A stretch of 5,823 nt of DNA from Spirochaetota bacterium (GCA_003641695.1 QNBL01000178.1:1-5823), one strand, 5' to 3'. Positions 1 through 5,823 are shown, numbered from the stretch's first letter. Notes: generated by a model from the letters alone, not told the origin. Made by a program: numbers and translations.

Positions 1-73
1 CACTGATTATATAGATATTTATCAGTTTCATTCAGGGACTAATGAGGTATTTGACAACAGTGAATCGTGGACA

Positions 74-1303
74 TTACCAGTCAAGAAGCTTCTTCTGACC
101 TTCCAGCTTCTTTATGCCGGTAATATCCTGACTTACCTCTAAAACTCCCCGGTAAACCTGTTCTTCGTCGTATACGGGAAAGTATCTGATATGAATGAAC
201 CGGTCTTTCATTTGAAAGTAGAATTCAGCATACTCTTTTTCACGATTCTTAAAACTCTCCACTATCTTCTGAACAATATGGGCACTTTTTGGAGGATGAC
301 AGTTTTGTACTTTCCTGCCGATAATCCCGGGACTTCTGGGGAAAAGCCGTTCTTTCCCCCCTGAGTAGTATTTTACTTCATCATTTTCATCAACGAAGCT
401 TATATCAAGCGGTATGTTGTTGAGCATCAGATTAAGCTGTTTCAGACTTAACTCGCCTACCTGGAGAGGAATGGTATCGGTCTTTTCTCCGGATACCTTC
501 TTTTTTTCAGCATTTTCGAGAAACTTTTCAAACTCTGATTTCTCTCCGGTTTTTATGATATCCGGATCCCAGAGATTCCCGGGACTGACCCATGCATAAC
601 CAATCTCTTTTTCCCCCTTCCGTATCTGTATCCATGACTGTTCCGGGAGTTTCCGTAAAGCTGTGGGGTAGAGTATTTTCTCCTCCATAAATATCATTCC
701 GGAAAGTGCTCTGGAGAGCTTTTTTACCTTCTGTTTCAAACCGGAAAAGTCCTGCTTCTTAATCATGGAATCAATTTCTTTTATCATGTCCCGAATCTCA
801 TTGTGTTTTCCCCACATAACTCTGGAGGGGCCGGTAAAATTAACTGTTTCCAGGAAGGGGAAAAGCTGATTTTCTTTTCTTGCATAATGGATCTCAATTT
901 TCTTGAGATCTTCGAAAGCTTTTACAAAAAGGTCGGGGTCTGTCCCCTTTGAAGCTTTTGATGATGCCCTTTTCAGTACCTTAATCCGTTTCTGTAAGGC
1001 TTTATTTTCCTCTTTGAAGGTGTGAACTGGGTGTCCGGGCAGTGCTCTCCCTGTTTTTTGTTTCGAAAGAGTATCCTCGAATACTTTCACATGGACATCA
1101 CAGAGAGACTGAACATGCTCGACAGGTACACCGCTGTCTATAAGCGACTGCTCCATGGCTGCAATTTCTTCGGGGCTGACATCTTCAATAATCTTCTTGA
1201 ACTCTTTTTGAACTGCCTTTATATCAGACCCTTCGCTTAAGTTCCGGACAATATTCTTTAATGATTCCTGTTTATCATTGTTATTCTGAATCAATTCACT
1301 CAT
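74..1303 (-). CDS. DUF438 / hemerythrin-like / PAS domain protein
   Basis: This predicted soluble protein of 409 residues probably senses or handles O2, NO or redox state; its exact role is unknown. Residues 1-85 match DUF438 (conserved stretch EIAAMEQSLIDSGVP, then LCDVHVKVF). Residues 88-220 form a hemerythrin-like helical bundle with candidate di-iron ligands H91/H94, E98/E99, H139, E144, H167 and E207/E208. The last is Glu in MEEKILYP where classical hemerythrins use His. Residues 285-400 are a PAS domain with the typical IIGRKVQNCHPPKS segment and a closing VSQDIT. This domain order is usual for the DUF438 family, and no effector domain follows. The start at 1303 has AAGGAGA five bases upstream. 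A longer reading frame back to 1426 would run through the predicted promoter and operator, so I reject that start. The gene probably has its own promoter, separate from the permease gene 129 bases upstream. Domain assignment is firm; the biological role is inference. Confidence 0.93.
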   Translation of the reverse strand: MSELIQNNNDKQESLKNIVRNLSEGSDIKAVQKEFKKIIEDVSPEEIAAMEQSLIDSGVPVEHVQSLCDVHVKVFEDTLSKQKTGRALPGHPVHTFKEENKALQKRIKVLKRASSKASKGTDPDLFVKAFEDLKKIEIHYARKENQLFPFLETVNFTGPSRVMWGKHNEIRDMIKEIDSMIKKQDFSGLKQKVKKLSRALSGMIFMEEKILYPTALRKLPEQSWIQIRKGEKEIGYAWVSPGNLWDPDIIKTGEKSEFEKFLENAEKKKVSGEKTDTIPLQVGELSLKQLNLMLNNIPLDISFVDENDEVKYYSGGKERLFPRSPGIIGRKVQNCHPPKSAHIVQKIVESFKNREKEYAEFYFQMKDRFIHIRYFPVYDEEQVYRGVLEVSQDITGIKKLEGQKKLLDW

Positions 1304-1308
1304 TTTTA

Positions 1309-1315
1309 TCTCCTT
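1309..1315 (-). promoter_or_regulatory. Ribosome binding site of the DUF438-hemerythrin gene
   Basis: AAGGAGA on the minus strand lies five bases before the ATG at 1303. It is the strongest Shine-Dalgarno match in the window. It fixes the start at MSELI rather than at the in-frame ATGs further upstream (1333, 1426). Confidence 0.85.
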
Positions 1316-1333
1316 GTTACCGGTTCTATCCAT

Positions 1334-1339
1334 AGTATA
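1334..1339 (-). promoter_or_regulatory. Predicted -10 element of the DUF438-hemerythrin gene
   Basis: TATACT (5 of 6 to TATAAT) read on the minus strand predicts a transcription start near 1327, giving a leader of about 24 bases that contains the strong ribosome binding site. No good -35 hexamer lies 16-18 bases upstream. TTACAG, four of six to TTGACA, is 20 bases away and overlaps the palindrome at 1361-1376. A poor -35 is typical of an activator-dependent promoter. Confidence 0.5.
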
Positions 1340-1360
1340 ATGGTTTTTGTCTACACTATC

Positions 1361-1376
1361 TGTAACATAGATTACA
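1361..1376. promoter_or_regulatory. Palindromic operator of CRP/FNR superfamily type (HcpR-like)
   Basis: TGTAACATAGATTACA is a perfect inverted repeat of TGTAA and TTACA around six bases, the geometry of CRP/FNR-family sites. From memory, the HcpR group has the consensus GTAAC-N4-GTTAC; this site reads GTAAC-N4-ATTAC, one mismatch. Its centre at 1368.5 is 41.5 bases upstream of the start site predicted from the -10 hexamer, which is the class II activator position. HcpR proteins control hybrid-cluster protein and other nitrosative-stress genes, which would suit a hemerythrin-domain product. The regulator's identity is inference; no regulator gene is in the window. Confidence 0.5.
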
Positions 1377-1402
1377 AAAACAGTAATAAATAAAATATTA
1401 CT
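1376..1402 (-). terminator. Weak terminator-like inverted repeat after the permease gene
   Basis: On the minus strand AGTAATA and TATTACT (1402-1396 and 1388-1382) form a 7-bp stem with a 7-base loop, followed by G and five T. It lies about 30 bases past the permease stop, where the upstream operon should end. The stem has only one G-C pair, so intrinsic termination would be weak. It could instead be a second protein-binding palindrome, because it abuts the operator at 1361-1376. Confidence 0.35.
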
Positions 1403-1432
1403 TACAGAAGATTGACTTGTCATCATGTAGTG

Positions 1433-2632
1433 CTACAACTTGCTGCTTTTCGATTCTTGTTCCCTTTGCGGGTGCATGCGTGCCTTTACTATTATTAAAA
1501 CCACTAATGACCCAACCATAAATATACTCAGTGATGGGAATCCTCTTGCAATTCCAAGCCAGTTCGCTGAATAGCCAACCACCCAAGGGCCAACCAAACC
1601 GCCGAGGCCGGCAAAGAAAAAAAGGAAACCAAAAACTTTTGCTTTGCTTTTCGGAAACAATTCTGCTGCAAGAGCAGTTGCAGTCGGAAAAATAAGTGCA
1701 AAAAATAATCCTGTAAGGGGAAGTATCGAGGCAAAGATTTTACCCGGAAGCATTCCCAGACCAAATGAGACTATTGCCAGGGAAATTGCAGCAATAAGAC
1801 TTTTTACATACCCAATTTTGTCTACAATAAAACTCGCCCCAAAACGTCCCAGCATAACACATCCCCAAAACACCGTGAGCATTATCGAAGCTGATTTTAT
1901 CGTAAACGATCGAGCTTTATAGAGATAATCGACAAACCAGGAGGAAAAACTTATTTCACTGGATACATAGAGAAAAATCAATACTGCCAGCAATATCAGG
2001 TCTCTCCTGAAGAAAAATTGTTTATCATTTTTTTCTGCTTGAGACTGAGTTATTTTTTCACCTTTTGTAATCAGTTTTAGTGATATAAAAATTAATGGAA
2101 ATAATAGAATTGGAAAAATTGACCACTTGTACACAGTTTGCCAGGGCATTCCTTTTCCCAGTATTATTCCAACGATCCAGGGGGCAATCATTGACCCTGC
2201 ACCATGGAAAACGGCAAGGAGGTTCAGGAATTTCCCGCTTTCTTCATGGTAAATATCTGTTATAGCGCCATTCGCCCCGATTTCAATTGCTGCAATGGCA
2301 ATTCCGATAGCAAAATAAAGGGGATACAGGAAGATTTGCTGCTGAACCAGACTCATACCAGCTGCCGCTCCTGATAGAATGAGTCCAGCCAATATAAGAG
2401 TATTTCTGTTTCCGTATTTCCCGGCAAAAAAACCGGAACCAAGGATGGACACCATAAAGCCCAGGTAGAGCAAAAGCAGAATGTTACTTCCCTGGGCATA
2501 GGAAAGGCTGAACTTTTCAAGAAGTGCAGGAAGAATCGGCCCTTTTACATTATCGGTGAAACCAAATAACAGGAATGAATAGAATGCACCAATCGTTACA
2601 ATGAAAGCTGTTCGATTTTTTTCCAGTTTCAT
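1433..2632 (-). CDS. MFS permease, FHS/FucP-like family
   Basis: This inner-membrane secondary transporter has 399 residues and twelve predicted membrane segments: roughly 8-26, 48-70, 78-95, 100-121, 135-158, 166-186, then a charged cytoplasmic loop 187-209, and 210-228, 244-265, 275-292, 297-320, 333-354, 364-383. Motif-A-like loops are seen in both halves: AGKYGNRNTL after segment 2 and GRFGASFIVDKIGYVK after segment 8. GFTDNVKGPILP in segment 1 and NLLAVFHGAGSMIAPW in segment 5 resemble the fucose/glucose/hexoside:H+ symporter (FHS) group. The substrate cannot be read from the sequence; a sugar or related small molecule is likely. GGAGG lies four bases before the ATG at 2632; a TTG six codons upstream is a weaker alternative. 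It follows the hybrid kinase gene by 53 bases with no clear terminator between, so it is probably the last gene of the cheD operon. Family is confident, substrate is not. Confidence 0.9.
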   Translation of the reverse strand: MKLEKNRTAFIVTIGAFYSFLLFGFTDNVKGPILPALLEKFSLSYAQGSNILLLLYLGFMVSILGSGFFAGKYGNRNTLILAGLILSGAAAGMSLVQQQIFLYPLYFAIGIAIAAIEIGANGAITDIYHEESGKFLNLLAVFHGAGSMIAPWIVGIILGKGMPWQTVYKWSIFPILLFPLIFISLKLITKGEKITQSQAEKNDKQFFFRRDLILLAVLIFLYVSSEISFSSWFVDYLYKARSFTIKSASIMLTVFWGCVMLGRFGASFIVDKIGYVKSLIAAISLAIVSFGLGMLPGKIFASILPLTGLFFALIFPTATALAAELFPKSKAKVFGFLFFFAGLGGLVGPWVVGYSANWLGIARGFPSLSIFMVGSLVVLIIVKARMHPQREQESKSSKL

Positions 2633-2636
2633 ATGA

Positions 2637-2641
2637 CCTCC
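2637..2641 (-). promoter_or_regulatory. Ribosome binding site of the MFS gene
   Basis: GGAGG on the minus strand lies four bases before the ATG at 2632. This favours that start over the in-frame TTG at 2650, which would place GGAGG inside the coding sequence. Confidence 0.7.
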
Positions 2642-2685
2642 GGGTGGCAAGATGACAATATATCAGGATTATGGAGTAAAATTTG

Positions 2686-5112
2686 TTATCGTAAAACCTT
2701 GAAAATAACTTCTTCCAGTTTTTGCAGGGTATAGGGTTTATCGATTTTGGCGATAAATCCCAAAGATGCGAAATTGTTAAGTTCAACACTCCTTGTATAT
2801 CCGCTCGAGACAATTACTTTTTCATTCGGGTTTATTTTAAGTATCTCTTTAACCGTTTCCTTTCCGCCCATACCGCCTTTAATGGTCAAATCAAGGATTA
2901 TAATATCAAACGGGGCTTTCCCGCCACGTGCCTCCCGGTATATTCTTAAAGTTTCCTCACCATTGGAAGCTGACTCTGCTATAATACCAAGAGAATCAAG
3001 CATTTCAATTGCCATTTCCCTAATGATTTTCTCATCATCCATAATAAGTATTTTGATGGAAGGGCGATTCTCAATTCTGTGGTTCCCGGATACTTTCGAA
3101 TTCAAAGGGTTTTTGTTCTTTGAAGCCGGTAAAAAAATGGTAAACTCTGTACCCGCTCCTTCAACAGAATGAACCTGCACATAACCCTGGTGTTTTTTAA
3201 TTATTGAATAGGTAGTAGCCAGACCGAGGCCGCTGCCGTTTTCTTTGGTAGTAAAAAAGGGGTCAAATATCCGAGTAAGATTCTCGGGTGCAATGCCCGA
3301 ACCTTCATCCCTGAATACTATCTTTACATAATTACCGGGTTTTAAAGAAGGGTGTTCCTGTTCTCGTACAGCATAGTTGGATCCTGATATGTAAATACAT
3401 CCGCCGCTGGAGGATGCCTGTTTAGCGTTAATTGTTAAATTGGAAAAAACCTGTTGAATTTGACCGGAATCAATTTCTGCGTGAGAGAGGTTTTGATCAA
3501 AGGTAAAGACAGGTTTAATCGAACTCCCTGACAAATCGAATCGTACTGTTTCTTCAAGAAGCCCGGCAAGATCGGTTACTTTTTTTACAGGTTCTCCCCC
3601 TTTGGAAAAGGTAAGGAGCTGATTTGTCAGTTTCGTTGCCCGGTCCATTGATTTTTCGGCTTCGGAAAGATACTGATATGCCGGATGATTGCTGTCCAGT
3701 TTTTTTTGAGCCAGTGTTACATATCCGTACATGCCGGTAAGCATATTATTGAAATCGTGAGCGATACCTCCTGCAAGGGTTCCGATGCTTTTTAACTTTT
3801 CAATCTTTTGCAATTCGACTAATGCCCTCTTTTTTTCCGTAATATCCTCTGAAATTTTCATGTAGTTCGTTATTTTGTTCCTGGAATCAAAAACAGGTGC
3901 AATCGAAGCGGATTCCCAGTAGAGTTGGCCATTTTTCTTTTTATTACATAATTCTCCCTGCCAGACTTCTCCGGATGTCACGGTTTTCCAAAGTTCCTTG
4001 TACATTTGCAGCGAATGCTCACCGGACTGTAGTATCCGCGGATTTTTTCCAATCACCTCATCTGTAGTATATCCGGTAATTTCTGTGAACCGTGCATTTA
4101 CATATTGCAGCACTCCCTTTTTGTCTGTGATCGCAATAATCAGCGGGCTCTGTGCTACAGCAGTGGACAACTTGTTCAGTTCAATCTCTGTCAATTTCCT
4201 CTGTGTTATATCGGTATGGGTCCCAATAAACCGCAGGGGTTTGCCGGAAGATTCTCTTTCAACGATTATCCCCCTGCCCAATATCCACAACCAGTCATTA
4301 TTTTTCTTTTTGAACCTGAACTCAACGGTAAACCGCTCTGTTTCTCCAGCCAGATGTTTCCCCGCTTGGCCCATTACATAATCAACATCATCCGGGTGAA
4401 TGCGTTTTTGAAATTCTTCTAATCTATGGGGGAACTCATCAACCTGGTACCCTGCCATTGCATAATACCGTGGGTCAAAATATACCTCGTTGGTTTTCAG
4501 ATTCCAGTCCCACATTCCGTCATTAGCCGCCATCAAGGTTTTAGACAGGCGGTCTTCACTTTGTTTTAAGGATTCCTCCATTCTCTTGCGGTTGGTTATA
4601 TCAATATAGACAGCCAACAGGGAAACAATTTCTCCATTCTGATCACAGATTACTTCAGCCTTGGTTGAAATCCACCTGATCTCCCCGTGTTGTTTATTAA
4701 TTCTGTAATCAACAGGATGGTACTTCTTTTCTTCCAGTGTCCGTTCTAAATTCCTTTGTACAAGGCTGATATCATCTGGATATACTTTTGTGTAAAGTAG
4801 TTCACTGGTAATAGGTTCATCCTTTGTAAACCCGAAAAGTGTTCTCAAAGAGTCGGAAACAATGATGTTCCCCGATTTAAAGTTCCATTCAAGAAAACCC
4901 ATATTTGCTATTGATTCAGCGGTTTTTAATTTATATTCACTGTTTATAAGTTCTTTGTTACTGGCTTCGAGCTGCTGATTTAAAGCCCGCAGCTGCTGTT
5001 CGGTTGCCTGGAGCTGCTGATTATTCGCTCTCAATTGCTGCTGGGTTGCTTTTAACTGCTGGATCGTTTCCACCAACTTTTTTTCCTGCAATTTATGTTC
5101 TTTATTGCTCAC
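2686..5112 (-). CDS. Soluble hybrid histidine kinase: coiled coil, three PAS, HisKA, HATPase, receiver
   Basis: This sensor kinase of 808 residues has no membrane segment or signal peptide, so it should act in the cytosol. Order: Gln-rich coiled coil (about 8-60), PAS1 (58-178, ends VYIDIT), PAS2 (183-305, MWDWNLKTNEVYF, ends THTDIT), PAS3 (311-429, ends SEDIT), HisKA (435-505), HATPase (548-663), receiver (684-808). The phospho-accepting His is H452 in GGIAHDFNN. The ATP site shows NLTINA (N562), DEGSGI (D602), FDPFFTTK and GSGLGLA. The receiver has the acidic pair D692/D693, phospho-acceptor D741, S770 and K792, so both relay domains look active. No output domain follows, so a separate phosphotransfer partner or regulator is expected, or the receiver controls the kinase itself. 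The GTG at 5112 has AAAGGA seven bases upstream; a GTG at 5133 would add seven residues but is less well spaced. The start overlaps the end of cheD by 11 bases, implying translational coupling. The signals sensed are unknown. Confidence 0.93.
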   Translation of the reverse strand: MSNKEHKLQEKKLVETIQQLKATQQQLRANNQQLQATEQQLRALNQQLEASNKELINSEYKLKTAESIANMGFLEWNFKSGNIIVSDSLRTLFGFTKDEPITSELLYTKVYPDDISLVQRNLERTLEEKKYHPVDYRINKQHGEIRWISTKAEVICDQNGEIVSLLAVYIDITNRKRMEESLKQSEDRLSKTLMAANDGMWDWNLKTNEVYFDPRYYAMAGYQVDEFPHRLEEFQKRIHPDDVDYVMGQAGKHLAGETERFTVEFRFKKKNNDWLWILGRGIIVERESSGKPLRFIGTHTDITQRKLTEIELNKLSTAVAQSPLIIAITDKKGVLQYVNARFTEITGYTTDEVIGKNPRILQSGEHSLQMYKELWKTVTSGEVWQGELCNKKKNGQLYWESASIAPVFDSRNKITNYMKISEDITEKKRALVELQKIEKLKSIGTLAGGIAHDFNNMLTGMYGYVTLAQKKLDSNHPAYQYLSEAEKSMDRATKLTNQLLTFSKGGEPVKKVTDLAGLLEETVRFDLSGSSIKPVFTFDQNLSHAEIDSGQIQQVFSNLTINAKQASSSGGCIYISGSNYAVREQEHPSLKPGNYVKIVFRDEGSGIAPENLTRIFDPFFTTKENGSGLGLATTYSIIKKHQGYVQVHSVEGAGTEFTIFLPASKNKNPLNSKVSGNHRIENRPSIKILIMDDEKIIREMAIEMLDSLGIIAESASNGEETLRIYREARGGKAPFDIIILDLTIKGGMGGKETVKEILKINPNEKVIVSSGYTRSVELNNFASLGFIAKIDKPYTLQKLEEVIFKVLR
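4957..5061 (-). repeat. Five tandem 21-bp units encoding Gln-Gln-Leu heptads
   Basis: Five consecutive 7-codon units at the start of the hybrid kinase each begin Gln-Gln-Leu: QQLKATQ, QQLRANN, QQLQATE, QQLRALN, QQLEASN (residues 18-52). The DNA shows the matching 21-base period (plus strand, gctgctg-like cores). The spacing is exact, as expected for a regular coiled-coil helix. QQLKAT, QQLQAT and QQLEAS fit the chemoreceptor modification consensus Glx-Glx-x-x-Ala-Ser/Thr. The units have diverged in sequence, so this is an established protein repeat and not a recent expansion. Confidence 0.85.
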
Positions 5113-5629
5113 CTGGATTTCCTTTGCATTCACTTTGTGAAAGATCCTTAAGAAAATTTTTCCTGCTGTTCCCTATGGTATATTTTACAACTCCAGTGGC
5201 CAGATCCAGCTCGGCAGTTCTTCGTTCGAATCCGCCCAAAGAAGAAACTCCCAGTTTAAGCCCGTTTTCTTTAACAACTTCGGTGATATTCTCTACAATA
5301 CGGGCGGGGATATCATCCTTTTCATCTTTTAGAACATTTGCTCCTCCAATGAGGGCAATCTCAAGATCTGATCCTGAAATACCATAGCCGGCAAGCTCAT
5401 TCAATAAACTGGATACCGCATTTTCAGCATATTTGTCAGCATTTTGTGACTCACCATCGGGAGCCTTTCCCGGAAGCAGGATATGCGCAAGACCGCCTGT
5501 TTTCATCCTTCGGCTGTATGCTATTAATGCAACACAGGACCCTAACGGGGTTGATCGCAATATCTTATTCCCTGCACCGGCTGAAATACAGCCCTCCGGG
5601 ATAATGATGAGCTCTGCTTCTTTGTTCAT
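5102..5629 (-). CDS. cheD: CheD-family glutamine deamidase
   Basis: CheD hydrolyses the side-chain amide of specific glutamines in chemoreceptor helices to glutamate (and can act on methylated Glu), tuning receptor output; in some bacteria CheC binds and controls it. Numbering from the ATG at 5629 (175 residues), the active-site Cys is C32 in STPLGSCVAL and the His is H49 in GGLAHILLPG. S26 or T27 occupies the place of the third catalytic residue. The typical KYAENAV, IGGANVL and GGFERRTAELDLATG blocks follow, so the domain is complete and of normal length. The ATG at 5629 has GGAG nine bases upstream. An ATG at 5644, five codons earlier, has no binding site and coincides with the predicted transcription start. 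It is the first gene of the apparent operon and its end overlaps the hybrid kinase start. No CheC, CheB, CheR or receptor gene is nearby, so the target may be the kinase or a distant receptor; this is inference. Confidence 0.92.
   Translation of the reverse strand: MNKEAELIIIPEGCISAGAGNKILRSTPLGSCVALIAYSRRMKTGGLAHILLPGKAPDGESQNADKYAENAVSSLLNELAGYGISGSDLEIALIGGANVLKDEKDDIPARIVENITEVVKENGLKLGVSSLGGFERRTAELDLATGVVKYTIGNSRKNFLKDLSQSECKGNPGEQ
5120..5125 (-). promoter_or_regulatory. Ribosome binding site of the hybrid kinase, inside cheD
   Basis: AAAGGA lies seven bases before the GTG at 5112, within the last codons of cheD. It supports 5112 as the kinase start over the GTG at 5133, whose nearest AGGA is about eleven bases away. 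Confidence 0.6.
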
Positions 5630-5638
5630 CCCCCTGTG

Positions 5639-5642
5639 CTCC
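5639..5642 (-). promoter_or_regulatory. Ribosome binding site deciding the cheD start
   Basis: GGAG ends nine bases before the ATG at 5629. The predicted transcript begins at about 5644, so only this site is available for a leadered start. Confidence 0.5.
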
Positions 5643-5650
5643 ATGTTGAA

Positions 5651-5679
5651 AGTATAGCAAGCGGTGTGCCGTATAACAA
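5651..5679 (-). promoter_or_regulatory. Sigma70-type promoter of the cheD operon
   Basis: On the minus strand TTGTTA (-35, 5679-5674) and TATACT (-10, 5656-5651) are 17 bases apart. A TG one base before the -10 makes it an extended -10 promoter. The predicted start site is about 5644. Just upstream, AATTATATTTT (5695-5685) fits the UP-element core AAAWWTWTTTT at 10 of 11 positions, close to the -35. This should be a fairly strong constitutive-type promoter; I see no clear operator beside it. Confidence 0.65.
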
Positions 5680-5680
5680 T

Positions 5681-5704
5681 AAAAAAAATATAATTCAGTG
5701 AATT
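5681..5704 (-). terminator. Weak terminator-like hairpin of the upstream gene
   Basis: On the minus strand AATTC-ACT-GAATT forms a 5-bp hairpin, followed by ATA and eight T. It lies 30 bases after the stop of the partial upstream gene. The stem is short and AT-rich, and the same T-tract may serve as an UP element for the cheD promoter, so the terminator role is uncertain. Confidence 0.3.
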
Positions 5705-5734
5705 TACCGGGGATTATTGCTGGACATACAGAGG

Positions 5735-5823
5735 TTACATTGAATCCCGGGTAATACCCCTGCCGTTTTCTATATCCCGTGAGGCTCTATGTCCTAAAAC
5801 AATATCGAGGTAATCCGGCGGCA
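5735..5823 (-). CDS. C-terminal end of an unidentified upstream gene (partial)
   Basis: One frame stays open from the right edge to a TAA at 5735-5737, giving 28 codons; the other two frames hit stops within 12 codons. The translation is mixed polar and hydrophobic and looks natural (PPDYLDIVLGHRAS, then RDIENGRGITRDSM). I do not recognise the family. A stop about 90 bases before the cheD start fits a separate upstream transcription unit. The fragment is short, so coding status is only likely. Confidence 0.45.
   Translation of the reverse strand, partial: PPDYLDIVLGHRASRDIENGRGITRDSM

Noticed and set aside
2..26. Inverted repeat ACTGAT-N13-ATCAGT past the DUF438 gene
   Set aside because: The 6-bp stem has a large AT loop and no T-tract is visible before the window ends, so I cannot support a terminator; bases 1-73 otherwise hold nothing recognisable.
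51..56. TTGACA on the plus strand as a -35 box
   Set aside because: No -10 hexamer lies at the right distance and no plus-strand gene follows.
1304..1426. N-terminal extension of the DUF438 protein with a hydrophobic stretch (ILFITVFVIYV)
   Set aside because: It could look like a membrane anchor, but the extension runs through the operator and -10 element, and a strong ribosome binding site sits just before the downstream ATG.
2633..2685. Possible internal promoter (CATAAT with a poor -35) between kinase and permease
   Set aside because: The -35 match is weak and the gap is short, so read-through from the cheD promoter is the simpler view.
2747..3172. Plus-strand open frame of 141 codons opposite the kinase receiver and ATPase region
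   Set aside because: It is fully antisense to a well-supported domain-bearing gene, has no good ribosome binding site and shows no recognisable domain.
3998..4422. Overlapping plus-strand open frames opposite the PAS2-PAS3 region
   Set aside because: They are antisense shadows of conserved PAS codons with no family resemblance.
4957..5061. Regular 21-base repeats as a possible CRISPR or minisatellite
   Set aside because: There are no spacers, the period is exactly seven codons, the units have diverged and lie in frame in a coiled coil.
5004..5387. Plus-strand open frame across the kinase start and cheD
   Set aside because: It is antisense to two supported genes, and its low-complexity Ser/Phe/Pro-rich translation is typical of a shadow frame.

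Overview
All genes in this window lie on the minus strand, so transcription runs from the right edge toward the left. The layout suggests an anaerobic or facultatively anaerobic bacterium of moderate GC content, with sigma70-type promoters and purine-rich ribosome binding sites. CheD, soluble multi-PAS hybrid kinases, a DUF438-hemerythrin protein and a FHS-like transporter would fit a free-living spirochaete or a similar Gram-negative lineage. No rRNA or other marker is present, so that placement is only an inference.

From right to left: (1) bases 5735-5823 look like the last 28 codons of an unidentified upstream gene. (2) A short intergenic stretch carries an A/T-rich tract, a weak terminator-like hairpin and a good extended -10 promoter. 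(3) An apparent operon follows: cheD (chemoreceptor glutamine deamidase), a soluble hybrid histidine kinase (Gln-rich coiled coil, three PAS domains, HisKA, HATPase, receiver) that overlaps the end of cheD, and a 12-TM MFS permease of FHS/FucP-like type about 50 bases further on. (4) Bases 1304-1432 hold a weak terminator-like inverted repeat, a 16-bp palindrome of CRP/FNR-superfamily type resembling the HcpR consensus, a -10 hexamer and a strong ribosome binding site. (5) A separately transcribed gene follows for a DUF438-hemerythrin-PAS protein.

The most interesting reading is the link between cheD and the kinase. CheD normally deamidates glutamines in the helical coiled coil of chemoreceptors. 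No chemoreceptor, CheR, CheB, CheC or CheA is visible here. The kinase translated directly after cheD begins with five exact 7-residue repeats starting Gln-Gln-Leu. Three of them match the chemoreceptor modification consensus Glx-Glx-x-x-Ala-Ser/Thr. This suggests, as a hypothesis, that CheD tunes a cytosolic PAS kinase by deamidating its coiled coil, with the permease as a possible functional partner. A second lead is the palindrome centred exactly 41.5 bases upstream of the predicted start site of the hemerythrin gene, the position of a class II activator, which would fit nitrosative- or redox-stress control.
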